DNA of 14,348 bases, taken from assembly GCA_012032855.1 (NCBI GenBank), contig JAAUQA010000026.1, forward strand, positions 1 through 14,348, in the 5' to 3' direction. Origin of the DNA: Candidatus Competibacteraceae bacterium. GTDB taxonomy: Bacteria > Pseudomonadota > Gammaproteobacteria > Competibacterales > Competibacteraceae. The translations under genes and the position numbers were made by a program. The notes under the pieces are model-generated. The model was given only the letters and a program-made list of their open reading frames with translations. It had not been told where the DNA came from and did no database searches. Below are positions 1 to 10,072 of the stretch, one piece after another; position 1 is the first letter of the stretch; every line of letters begins with the position of its first letter.

Positions 1-512
1 GCTTTAAACTGCCTTTAATCACGTTTATTGATACACCGGGCGCTTATCCCGGCATCGGTGCGGAAGAACGTGGGCAAAGCGAGGCCATCGCTCGCAATCT
101 GTTTGTGATGGCACAGTTGCGTATTCCCATCGTTTGTACGGTCATCGGCGAGGGCGGTTCCGGCGGCGCGCTTGCCATTGGCGTTGGCGACCGGCTGATG
201 ATGCTACAGTACAGTACCTACTCGGTCATTTCCCCCGAAGGGTGCGCCGCAATTCTCTGGAACAGTGCCGATAGAGCGGCAGATGCCGCCGCTGCGATGG
301 GCATAACCTCGACCCGTTTAAAACAACTCGGACTGATCGACACGATTGTGGAAGAACCGCTGGGAGGCGCACACCGTGATACAGGGCAAATGGCCGAGCA
401 ACTCAAGACTGCATTGGTAGACGCTTTGCAAGAGCTCAGCCTGTTGAGTCCGGATGATTTGGTAGAACAGCGCTACCAACGCTTAATGAAACCCGGTGTA
501 TTCAAAGGGTAA
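1..512 (+). CDS. accA: Acetyl-CoA carboxylase carboxyltransferase subunit alpha, 3' part
   Basis: AccA pairs with AccD to form the carboxyltransferase that moves the carboxyl group from carboxybiotin to acetyl-CoA, giving malonyl-CoA, the first committed step of fatty acid synthesis in the cytoplasm. The gene enters from the left edge; the first full codon is at 3. The roughly 169 residues seen carry [20 protein letters not shown], then [16 protein letters not shown], then [14 protein letters not shown], all typical of the AccA crotonase fold, and end in the usual LMKPGVF-type tail. About half of a normal AccA of roughly 319 residues is present. An ATG at 105 is internal and not the start. 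tilS follows directly and may overlap the 3' end, as in other gammaproteobacteria where accA lies near tilS. Nothing looks damaged. The identification is secure. Confidence 0.97.
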   Translation, partial: FKLPLITFIDTPGAYPGIGAEERGQSEAIARNLFVMAQLRIPIVCTVIGEGGSGGALAIGVGDRLMMLQYSTYSVISPEGCAAILWNSADRAADAAAAMGITSTRLKQLGLIDTIVEEPLGGAHRDTGQMAEQLKTALVDALQELSLLSPDDLVEQRYQRLMKPGVFKG

Positions 513-528
513 TGGAAAGGGCAGTCTA

Positions 529-1864
529 CTGAGTCTGACGCTTGCTAATTTAGACGATCTACTCGCCGCTCACCCCCAGAACCCGACGATTATGGGTGGG
601 CTACAGCGGTGGTGTGGACTCTCATGTGTTACTGCACTTGCTGGCAACTCGACGACGTCGTTTAGGTTATCGGGAATTGGTGGCGATTTATGTCGATCAC
701 GGTTTGAATTCGGCATCCGCACAATGGGGCATTCACTGCCAGTCTTCATGCCAAGCGCTTGGTGTACTTTTCAAAACAGTGCAAATCAATGCCCGTGCCG
801 ATCTTGGCGACAGCCCCGAAGCGGCAGCGCGCCATGCCCGCTATGCCGCATTTGCAGAGTTACTGAACGAAAACGATGCGCTATTGACGGGGCATCATCA
901 GGATGATCAGGCAGAAACCCTGTTAATACAGCTGTTCCGGGGAGCCGGCCCAGCGGGATTGGCCGCGATGCCGGTTTCCGCCAGACTGGGACGGGGTTGG
1001 CTTTGGCGACCGCTGCTGCAGGCTGAACGCACAGAAATTCTGTCGTATGCCCATGCGCATGACCTACGTTGGATAAGCGATGTGAGTAACGCCGATCAGT
1101 CGCTGGATCGCAATTATCTCCGCCATACCCTACTTCCACAGATTAAACAACGCTGGCCTGCAGTAATCCGTACTCTGGCTCGTTCTGCCCGACTTTGCGC
1201 TGAATCTATCCCTCTGCTGAACACCCTAGCCGATGAGGATTTAAGCGTTGTCAGCGACGCACAGGCCGATTACTTGAACATTACGGCGTTACGCAATCTG
1301 GACGAAGCCCGTCAGCGCAATTTATTAAAACGTTGGTTCCAGCACCTTGGGTTACCTCCGCCGAGCGCGATTCATCTCCAACATATCCTGCACGATGCCA
1401 TAGCGGTATACCGTGACCGTCAACCACTAATCGATTGGCCGGGTTGTGAAGTTCGGCGTTATCGCGACCAGTTGTATGCGATGAAACCATTGTTATCCTA
1501 TGATCCGCAACAAACCATCGTCTTATCTCCCGCACAATCTGAGTGGCTCATGCCTGCTATCGGTACAGTACGGGGGTGGTTTGCACAAGGTCAGGGGCTA
1601 AGTCTGACCAAACTGGCGAATGCGCCGCTGACTCTGCGCTTGCGTCAGGGGGGTGAGCGGTTACGCCCGGTCGGACGTGAACAGTCTCAAACACTTAAGA
1701 AACTTTTCCAGAACATTGACATGCCGCCGTGGGAGCGGGATCGATTACCGTTGCTGTGTGTCGATGATCGCTTAGCTGCTGTGGTGGGGGTCTGGGTTGC
1801 TGCGGATTTTGCCGCCGTACCTGATGAGCAGGGCTTTGTTGTGGAATTCACCCCGATACGCTAG
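529..1864 (+). CDS. tilS: tRNA(Ile)-lysidine synthase, frameshifted near the N terminus as read
   Basis: TilS uses ATP and lysine to convert C34 of the AUA-reading tRNA-Ile to lysidine; it is normally essential. The PP-loop motif SGGVDS is at 605-622, followed by YVDHGLN, then GHHQDDQAETLL, the RGAGPAGLAAM segment and SDVSNADQSLDRNYLRH. The C-terminal TilS domain is present (LRQGGERLRPVGR, then TLKKLFQNIDMPPWERDRLP). The downstream frame can start only at GTG 596, which would remove the beta strand before the PP-loop. The missing N terminus lies in another frame: LTLANLDDLLAAHP from about 535. Removing one C from the C5 run at 573-577 joins them as AAHPRTRRLWVGYSGGVDS and gives about 444 residues, close to the family's length. 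The start is uncertain: CTG 529, 8 bases after GGAAAGGG, or GTG 496 overlapping accA. Function is sure; the frame break is probably a sequence error. Confidence 0.93.
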
Positions 1865-1882
1865 GACATCCATACATAATTC

Positions 1883-3079
1883 ATGCTCCCTTCCGATCTT
1901 CTCTTATCCAATCGACGTGGTGCCCAGGTCTACCCACGATTTCTGAAAAAAGAACAGCAACACTGGGCGGCTAAAGTGTTGCAACTCATCGCCGCTCATC
2001 ACCATAAAACACGAGGCGAGTTACAGAATGGACTGCGGGCATTGGAGGGCGACTCGCCGGATTATCGAATTGTCCGGGGATTTGCTCATTTGGCTTTGGC
2101 CGATGCGCAGTTCACCTTAGCCGTTCCCGAACTGGAACCGGAACAGCTTCGGTCTGAAGTATTCACCTTGGCCACCGAACGCGGTTATGGCGAAGAACAG
2201 GCGCTTTGTGTATTGCGTGCCCTATCGGAAAAATATCGGCTGGAACCGGAACAACTGCGGGAAGCGCTTTACGCTGATTTACCGGAACGGCATGTGCTAT
2301 CGGTATTACCTGATTTTACCTCCGACTCCCTGATGGATCGCTACAACTTAGCCCAAGCGCAGGGATTGCTCTATTCGGCCCTGTATCTGCGCATCATCGC
2401 TCATCGCAACGTACCGGGAGAATATCGGCGGCTGTTTCACCGGATGAAATTCCACGGTCTGATGTATGCGGTAGAAGGTAATCTTGAAGATGGCTATCAG
2501 GTGTACGTCGATGGTCCCGCCAGCTTGTTCCGGCAAACCCGGCGCTATGGAATCAAAATGGCCATTTTCCTGCCGGCACTATTGAATATCACCCGTTGGG
2601 AAATGCAAGCGATCTTGACAATCAGTGGACATGAGGTGACTTATCAGTTGACCTCCGAGCAATCCCGTCTGCGCTCCCATCATGCCCCACCGGCCGCTTA
2701 TGACAGCTTATTGGAGCAGTCTTTCGCCGAACGTTGGCAGAAACTGAAAACCCCTTGGGTGCTGGAACGGGAAGTAGAGATCGTCGATCTCAGGGGCACG
2801 GTTTTTGTTCCTGATTTCGCCCTGCGTCATCCCGATGGGCGCATCGTGCATATTGAAATCATGGGATTTTGGCATCCCGATTATTTGCGGCGCAAGCTGG
2901 ATAAAATCAAGCGAGCCGATATGGAGAATTTGATTCTGGCAGTTTCTGACCGGTTAAATGTGGGCGAAGACGATATCCGCGACATTCGAGGACCGGTGAT
3001 TTTCTTCAGAGGCAAATTGGAACCACGCAAGGTGTTAGAAGTGCTTTCGAACACAGACCAGGAACACCCCGATGCCTGA
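1883..3079 (+). CDS. DUF790 / Bax1-like predicted structure-specific nuclease
   Basis: This 398-residue protein matches the DUF790 family, whose archaeal member Bax1 binds the XPB helicase and is a structure-specific endonuclease in DNA repair. The family N terminus is clear (MLPSDLLLSNRRGAQVYPRFL-like), then the DYRIVRGFAHL segment. The C-terminal half holds the PD-(D/E)XK-like core: VPDFALRHPDG, with the acidic D, then IEIMGFWHPDYLRRKLDKIK, with the catalytic-type E and a following lysine-rich helix, and LILAVSDRLN. The start at 1883 keeps the conserved N terminus; no good ribosome binding site is seen (AGGA lies 16 bases upstream). It follows tilS by 18 bases and probably shares its transcript. 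The usual partner, an XPB-type helicase, is not next to it in this window. Nuclease activity is inferred from the family and not shown for this protein. Confidence 0.82.
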   Translation: MLPSDLLLSNRRGAQVYPRFLKKEQQHWAAKVLQLIAAHHHKTRGELQNGLRALEGDSPDYRIVRGFAHLALADAQFTLAVPELEPEQLRSEVFTLATERGYGEEQALCVLRALSEKYRLEPEQLREALYADLPERHVLSVLPDFTSDSLMDRYNLAQAQGLLYSALYLRIIAHRNVPGEYRRLFHRMKFHGLMYAVEGNLEDGYQVYVDGPASLFRQTRRYGIKMAIFLPALLNITRWEMQAILTISGHEVTYQLTSEQSRLRSHHAPPAAYDSLLEQSFAERWQKLKTPWVLEREVEIVDLRGTVFVPDFALRHPDGRIVHIEIMGFWHPDYLRRKLDKIKRADMENLILAVSDRLNVGEDDIRDIRGPVIFFRGKLEPRKVLEVLSNTDQEHPDA

Positions 3080-3146
3080 CCAGTACAGTTTCACTACTCT
3101 AATCAGTCACCGCCAAAATGAGAATTGCTGTCTGTACATGATTACT

Positions 3147-3176
3147 TTTCATAAAAACAGATCATTGGGATATAGT
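3147..3176 (+). promoter_or_regulatory. Possible sigma-70-type promoter for the glycosyltransferase-HAD unit
   Basis: In the 120-base gap after the nuclease gene, TTTCAT (3147-3152) and TATAGT (3171-3176) are separated by 18 bases. The -10 box matches five of six consensus bases and the -35 box four of six. Transcription would start near 3183, leaving a leader of under 20 bases before ATG 3200. The change of gene content and base composition here fits a new transcription unit. This is pattern matching only. Confidence 0.35.
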
Positions 3177-3199
3177 GATCGAAGAAATCTTGAAATACG

Positions 3200-4444
3200 A
3201 TGATGCGCATAGCCTTGATGTGCAAGAGCGACCGCTTCGGTGGCGGGGCCAGTCGGGTGGGCGAAGATTTATGTTGCATGCTCAACGACGCTGGACACGA
3301 AGCCCATCTGTATCTGAGTTTCGCCATTGGCGATCGTGCGCCTTATATGCGTCCCCTATACACGCGCCCGTCGGCCGCTTCGACGCTATGGGCGCGTTAT
3401 CTCAACCGTGTCTCAACCCGCACAGGGTTGCATAACATCATACCTTCGGAGCTTGTCTACCTGTGGCTGAGCCGGGGCTATCGCGATTACGATGTGTTTC
3501 ATTTCCATGACCTATCGACTGCAATTTCACCCATCACACCTTGGCGTATAAGTCGATCATTCCCTACGGTATGGACTTTTCATGACTGTTCCGCGTTCAC
3601 TGGGGGCTGTATTTACCCAAATGATTGCCTCCGATACAAGCAGGGTTGCGGGCAGTGTCCCCAGATCGGTCAATGGCCTCTGGAGGGCACACGGGACGGC
3701 ACCCGCACCCTGTTGCGAATAAAGCAGCGGGCACTAGCGGCGCCGAAACTCAAGATCGTGACCCCGAGTCGCTGGATGGCACAGCTCGCCATGAATTCCG
3801 GATCCTTGAAGCATTCCCCGCGGGTAATACCAAATGGCGTTGATACCAGCGTATTTTCGCCTCGCCCCAAGGCCGAAGTACGGGACCAATTGGGACTACC
3901 GCGGGAGCGTCCCATCGTACTGTTCACCGCCGGTCCGTTGCACGAGGAACGCAAAGGCCTCAGGTATGCGCTGGATGCGTTAAATGCCATAGCCGATATT
4001 GATCCGCTGGTTCTCCTGATTGGGAAGGAAGATCCTGGAAACGAGATACTGTTTTCCGATCTCGACTTAGTCCGTACCGGATACCTCCAGGACGAATCCA
4101 AGAAAGCGCTTTATTTCGCCGCAGCGGACGTGTTCTTATTCACGTCTTTGGAAGACAATCTTCCGCTATCCATACTGGAGACCATGGCCGCCGGCACCCC
4201 GGTTGTCGGCTTCGATACCGGCGGGGTCCCGGAGATGATTGCGCAAGGCGTAGAAGGGTACCTGGTTCCGCAACGCGATGGTGCAGGGCTGGTTCTCGGA
4301 CTGCGGGAAGCCCTGACATCACAGCGAGCCGACTCATGGAGCAAGGCCGCGCGGAAGCGAATCGAGAAGGACTTCAGTCATCAACTGTTTTTTGAGCGCC
4401 ATCTTCAGCTGTATTCAGAATCCATCAACGAATTCCACCAATGA
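3200..4444 (+). CDS. Family 4 glycosyltransferase, WcaC-like
   Basis: This 414-residue GT-B enzyme probably transfers a sugar from a nucleotide donor to a surface-glycan intermediate at the cytoplasmic face of the inner membrane. The N-terminal glycine-rich loop is at residues 13-18 (FGGGASR). A cysteine cluster follows at C130, C137, C143, C150 and C153, in the HDCSAFTGGC...CGQCPQ pattern of WcaC-like family 4 enzymes. The C-terminal donor domain has the HEERKG loop (249-253), SLEDNLPLSILETMAAGTP, in which D319 and E327 take the EX7E positions (D replaces the first E), and GFDTGGVPEM. Two ATGs (3200 and 3203) are possible starts. Its stop overlaps the ATG of the next gene as ATGA, pointing to translational coupling with the HAD protein. 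The reading frame is intact. Donor and acceptor sugars cannot be told from sequence. Confidence 0.9.
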   Translation: MMRIALMCKSDRFGGGASRVGEDLCCMLNDAGHEAHLYLSFAIGDRAPYMRPLYTRPSAASTLWARYLNRVSTRTGLHNIIPSELVYLWLSRGYRDYDVFHFHDLSTAISPITPWRISRSFPTVWTFHDCSAFTGGCIYPNDCLRYKQGCGQCPQIGQWPLEGTRDGTRTLLRIKQRALAAPKLKIVTPSRWMAQLAMNSGSLKHSPRVIPNGVDTSVFSPRPKAEVRDQLGLPRERPIVLFTAGPLHEERKGLRYALDALNAIADIDPLVLLIGKEDPGNEILFSDLDLVRTGYLQDESKKALYFAAADVFLFTSLEDNLPLSILETMAAGTPVVGFDTGGVPEMIAQGVEGYLVPQRDGAGLVLGLREALTSQRADSWSKAARKRIEKDFSHQLFFERHLQLYSESINEFHQ

Positions 4445-6572
4445 CCATCAAAGTTTTTCATTCGACGTTTTCGATACTTGCCTAGTAAGGACCAAAGCAG
4501 CGCCCACTGATCTCTTCTACGATCTAGCGCGGGGCCTGCTAGCACCGCAGGGAATGGATTCCCGAGAAGCGATGCACGAGTTGGCCCAGGCCCGGGTGGA
4601 AGCGGAGCGGCGCGCGCGGATACATACTGATCGCGAAGACATCACCATCCATGCGGTGTACGCCAATTTTCATGAATTGGGGGCATGGGACCTGGATCTG
4701 GAGCAGGCCAAGTCACTGGAGATTGAGCTGGAATTACAAGCGGTTCGGCCCATACTGGCTATTCGGCAGTGTATCGAACAGGCGCGGGAGAACAATGGCA
4801 GGATCATTTTCATCAGCGACATGTATCTGCCTCAGGAAACCATTCGTACAATGCTGGAAAGACACGCATTGGCGCAACCCGAGGACCACCTCTATGTATC
4901 CGGTCAGATTGGTGTATGCAAAGGCAGCGGCAAGCTATTTGATCACGTGCTGACTAAGGAAGGGATACTACCCCGTGAGATGCTGCACAGTGGCGATAAT
5001 CTGCACAGTGACATTTCGATGCCCGCTGCCAAGGGCATTAGAACCAGGCTATACGATGGATACCGACTGAATCGCTATGAGATGCAGATGCTTTCGGAAA
5101 CCGAGACGCACAATTGGGTCCGGTCGGGGATTGCGGGAACCAGCCGCGCCGTGCGCCTGATGCACGCGGCACCGAAAGACCCATTTTATGGACTGTTGTC
5201 TATTGCCGCAGACGTCGTGGCCCCGTTCCTGACCAGCTATGTCGCTTGGGTGCTGGAAGACGCCGCCCGGCACGGGATAAAAAAACTTTTTTTCATCATC
5301 AAGGGACGGCCAAATTTTTTTGCGTATCGCACAAGCGCTGACCCGCCACATGGAGGATCCGCCCGAATGCCGTTATATCTTCGGCTCCCGACAGGCCTGG
5401 TATCTTCCCTCCGTATTCAACATCGATAGACAGTCCCTCGATTGGATTGCTTTCGGCGGCGGCGGCCATTCATGGGCACCCCGTACTATCTTGAAGCGTC
5501 TGAAGTTGGAACCGGAGGAAATCGCTGATGTGCTCCGGCGCTGCGGTTTCCAGGACGACACCTGGGAGCAGGAACTGAATTCAGAGACCCTGGAACGATT
5601 CTGGCGCGTGTTGCTGGACGAAGAAACCGCCTCGGTGATTCTGCGCCGTGCAGGCGAGGCACGGCACCTGTTGACCGACTACCTAGCCCAGGAGGGCTTT
5701 GAGCCGGGCCATAGCGCGTTCGTCGATACCGGATGGTCGCTGCGCAGTCAAGCAGCCGTGCGCAAAGCGTTGGGGCGAGAAGACGATACTGCACTGTGGG
5801 GCTACTACTTGGGTGTATTTCGTTGGCGTCTCCCTATCAAACAGGCGGGTCGCTACCGGGCTCTGTTCGTCGAGAACCTAGACGACGATAGGCGTGCTGA
5901 ATCATTCCTCAGCCGATTCTTCCCGCCTATTACCCGCTTGTACTCGAACATGTCTTCACCATGTGCGACCATCCGTCAGTGACTGGCTACCTTCGCGACG
6001 GCGACCGGGTCGTACCAGAATATGCCGGTCCGGAACATGATCAACGCATGCGCGACACCGTAGATCGGTTCCAGGCGGTGATTATTGACTATGCGGAGGA
6101 GATCGGCCGTAACGGCCTTAATCGGGACTACCATGCTCAGCTGAAAGAGGCGGCTACTCAATGCTACCTCATGTTCATTACTCAACCGTCGCGGGAAGAG
6201 GCCGAGGCCATAGCTTGGATGGAAGGCGTCGTGGATCAGGTCCATGAAGCGAAAGACCACACCACGCTGGCCCGACCTCTGAAGTTCGGCGATATTTACT
6301 ATGTGGCAAAAAAACAGCTCGGTGTGGCACTGCCGGCGGATGTCCGGGAATTGGGATTCGCCTGGGAGGAAGGGTCTCTCGCACTGTCATCCCGTCAGGT
6401 TCGTTCGGCCTACCTGCTGACCCACCGCGCCCTATCCTATTATTTGATAATACATGGACACCTGGCCCGTGCGGCAGTCGCCTCCCGCACCCGTTACAGG
6501 AGAGTGGTGCCGCACTGTATTAGGCGACAGCTCGCTGTCGCTCAGCTCAAGGTTCGTCAGATACTGTCCTGA
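4441..6572 (+). pseudogene. COG5610-like HAD-superfamily protein of a glycan locus, with three apparent frameshifts
   Basis: The gene resembles COG5610 predicted HAD hydrolases found in polysaccharide clusters. Its HAD domain has FDVFDT (nucleophile D at 4464, second D at 4473), FISDMYLP (motif II), a KGSGKLFDHVL lysine segment and HSGDNLHSD (motif IV). A large C-terminal domain follows with an SRDGQIFLRIAQ core and HPSVTGYLRDG. Coding passes through frames 1, 3, 1 and 3. Break A: the ATG in the ATGA overlap (4441) needs one more T in the T5 run at 4454-4458, giving MTIKVFSFDVFDTCLVRT. Break B: one extra base between 5279 and 5301, near A7 and T7 runs, joins KKLFF to SRDGQIFL. Break C: one missing C at 5922-5924 joins SRFF to PAYYPLVLEHVF. 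Repaired, it is about 710 residues. A start at TTG 4392 in frame 3 is the alternative to break A. As read it makes no full product; conservation on both sides of each break suggests sequence error or very recent loss. Confidence 0.8.
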
Positions 6573-6716
6573 GGCGGGAATGCAAGCGACTGTTGCGGAG
6601 CAACTGATCATTTCCCCGCCGATCAGCGTAATTTTCCCTTGCTAAAATCACCAGGATTATGTCCGCACTGCGGTGAAAGGTAATACCGCATACGCACTAC
6701 AATTAAGCCAAATGCG

Positions 6717-6770
6717 ATGGCCCAGCTGACCAACATACATCCTCTTGACCTAAGTGGTGGTCATCGCTAA
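6717..6770 (+). CDS. Possible 17-residue leader peptide ahead of leuA
   Basis: ATG 6717 opens a frame coding MAQLTNIHPLDLSGGHR and ending at TAA 6768. It has three Leu and one Ile codon but no run of Leu codons, and no good ribosome binding site. Its last codon and stop lie in a small perfect hairpin (CGCTA-AGC-TAGCG, 6765-6777), and a terminator-like hairpin begins 58 bases later. This layout resembles transcription attenuation of branched-chain amino acid genes. The evidence is position and layout only, so the frame may be chance. Confidence 0.25.
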   Translation: MAQLTNIHPLDLSGGHR

Positions 6771-6827
6771 GCTAGCGGCATTATCGATTAACTCGCAATC
6801 CCGTACCAGCGTCTCAGCCTACGACTA

Positions 6828-6869
6828 AACAACCCGGCCTCCTGAGAGGAGCGCCGGGCGTTGTTGTTT
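6828..6869 (+). terminator. Strong terminator-like hairpin, possible leuA attenuator
   Basis: The left arm runs AACAA-CCCGGC-CTCCT (6828-6843), the loop is GAG, and the right arm runs AGGAG-C-GCCGGG-CG-TTGTT (6847-6865), with one single-base and one two-base bulge. It is followed by GTTT, so the tract after the stem is T-rich though interrupted by G. The structure is a good intrinsic terminator. It lies 256 bases after the HAD gene and 223 bases before leuA, so it could end the upstream unit or act as an attenuator in the leuA leader. Confidence 0.6.
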
Positions 6870-6998
6870 GCCTGATTAATTGTTCGATAGGATTATTTAC
6901 GTGATCGTACCCGCTAAGTTTCTCTCTGCATGCCGGATAACCGATTCTCGCTCGCTTCATCTGCAGTTCAGCATCTTTGCGTTGCTACGACTAAGTTG

Positions 6999-7031
6999 CG
7001 GCCGTCAGGCCTAGCGGCAGCCTGGCGGCCG
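6999..7031 (+). promoter_or_regulatory. 12-bp hairpin in the leuA leader
   Basis: Positions 6999-7010 (CGGCCGTCAGGC) pair with 7020-7031 (GCCTGGCGGCCG) over 12 pairs with one G-T wobble, around a 9-base loop. No T tract follows, so it is not a standard terminator. It ends about 50 bases before the leuA ribosome binding site (GGAG at 7081-7084). A role in mRNA stability or leader control is possible; a DNA-binding site is an alternative. Confidence 0.45.
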
Positions 7032-7077
7032 TATGCGCGCCGCAATCCTTTAAAAAACGTTAAAACTGAATTCGTAG

Positions 7078-8817
<1,740 letters not shown>

Positions 8818-8858
8818 CCCCTCGCATAGAATATTGACCCAACACTATTTGTACCCCA

Positions 8859-8883
8859 CTCTTCCCCCGCAATGGGGGAAGAG
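8859..8883 (+). terminator. Perfect 10-bp hairpin after leuA, no U tract
   Basis: CTCTTCCCCC (8859-8868) pairs perfectly with GGGGGAAGAG (8874-8883) around a GCAAT loop, 42 bases after the leuA stop. The following bases are CTTGAATAGC, so a canonical U tract is missing. It probably helps end or stabilise the leuA transcript; a DNA-binding palindrome is the alternative. The next gene begins 45 bases later. Confidence 0.45.
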
Positions 8884-8927
8884 CTTGAATAGCAATAAGA
8901 TTTGGCATTAAGCCACAGGGGTTTTTT

Positions 8928-9989
8928 ATGAATATAAAGATATACCAAATTTATTACCAAAACGATCAGCAAAATTTTTTGGATATCAACTTTACCCCCT
9001 ACAGTAATATCCTAAATAACAATCCCGATTGGCGTGAATATTGGGTCTTCAAAGAAACTTACGACAAATGTCTACACAAGCAAGCAGATTTCACAGGTTT
9101 TATTTCGTGGCGTTTTAATGAGAAAACGCGTATAGACGGAAAGCGTTTTATTGACTTTATAAATACAAATCTGCCTAATAATTATGACGTGTATTTCATA
9201 AATCCGTTGCCTTGGGATCTGGATTGCTTTGACAATATATGGCTTCAAGGTGATTATTATCACAAAGGTATTTTGGATTTTACTCAACATATTTTAGCCA
9301 AATGCGGGGTTGATATTAATCTGCGTGAAATTGTACATAGGGAAGCAACCGGAGCATACTGTAATTACTGGGTCGGGAATCAATACTTCTGGGATGAGTA
9401 CATGAATTTTACTCTGCCGGTGTATAAATATCTATCAGAAGATCTGTCCGAAGAAGAAAGAGACTTTCTATATAGCGATTCTAACTATCATATTTCAACA
9501 AATTACATTCCATTTATAATGGAAAGAATGTTTTCAACCCTACTAAGTTACAACAAAAATATTAAGGCGCTCGGTTTCAAATACACATCAGAAGAGATAT
9601 ATAGGTTAACCTTAAACAATTATAGAGTAGTGCGCGATAATTACTATTGCCTTGAACAAAGGATAGATGATTATGAGGACAAAATTCAAGCACTGACAAC
9701 ATATGCAAATGACGTTAATAATGAGGCTGCAAAGCTGAATATTGTCATCGAAGAACAGGGGGAAAAACAATATGTACTGCAGGAGGAAATCAGCAAATAT
9801 CAATCAGAAATTCATCGCTTACAATTTGTTTATGAAGAGCTACTAGAACAAGACCAACTGAAGGAGCAGGAAATTATTGAGCTAAAACAAACTTGTGAAA
9901 TATACAAAAATTCACCTGCAGTGAAATTCTCTAACGAGCTAAGCAAATATCCCTCCTTAAAAATACTGCCTCTATACTATATTCTTTAA
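8928..9989 (+). CDS. Glycan-locus protein of unknown function with C-terminal coiled coil
   Basis: I cannot assign a reaction. The 353-residue protein resembles the N-terminal regions of some glycan-cluster proteins, with an opening of IKIYQIYYQNDQQNFLDINF type, DWREYWVFKE (34-43), GFISWRFNEKT (57-67), YDVYFINPLPW (86-96) and WLQGDYYHKGI (105-115). No signal peptide or membrane segment is seen. Residues about 241-325 are rich in E, Q, K and spaced hydrophobics (for example EEQGEKQYVLQEEISKYQSE) and look like a coiled coil, which could serve in assembling a complex or linking to another domain. ATG 8928 follows AGGGG by 6 bases, a strong ribosome binding site. The gene is AT-rich, unlike leuA, and is followed after 83 bases by the glycosyltransferase-HAD fusion, its likely partner. 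A role in surface glycan synthesis is inferred from context and from recall of similar proteins. Confidence 0.6.
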   Translation: MNIKIYQIYYQNDQQNFLDINFTPYSNILNNNPDWREYWVFKETYDKCLHKQADFTGFISWRFNEKTRIDGKRFIDFINTNLPNNYDVYFINPLPWDLDCFDNIWLQGDYYHKGILDFTQHILAKCGVDINLREIVHREATGAYCNYWVGNQYFWDEYMNFTLPVYKYLSEDLSEEERDFLYSDSNYHISTNYIPFIMERMFSTLLSYNKNIKALGFKYTSEEIYRLTLNNYRVVRDNYYCLEQRIDDYEDKIQALTTYANDVNNEAAKLNIVIEEQGEKQYVLQEEISKYQSEIHRLQFVYEELLEQDQLKEQEIIELKQTCEIYKNSPAVKFSNELSKYPSLKILPLYYIL

Positions 9990-10072
9990 CCAAGAAAACG
10001 TACTTTTTTTTCTCGAAACTTTTCTCGTTAAAAAAACAACAGAACCCAAAAATAAATCTACACAAGAGTAAT

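Noticed and set aside
496..906. A separate 136-residue gene in frame 1 after accA
   Set aside because: Only its first part, before about 577, carries TilS-like sequence; the rest overlaps the tilS PP-loop domain and has no family features. It is the tilS N terminus cut off by the frame break.
786..1535. Minus-strand open frames opposite tilS (and similar ones opposite GT4, leuA and the HAD genes)
   Set aside because: They lie wholly inside well-supported genes, have no recognisable motifs and are rich in Arg, His and Pro as expected of shadow frames.
6524..6541. Perfect inverted repeat GCGACAGC-TC-GCTGTCGC as a terminator
   Set aside because: It lies inside the last codons of the HAD gene and has no T tract after it.
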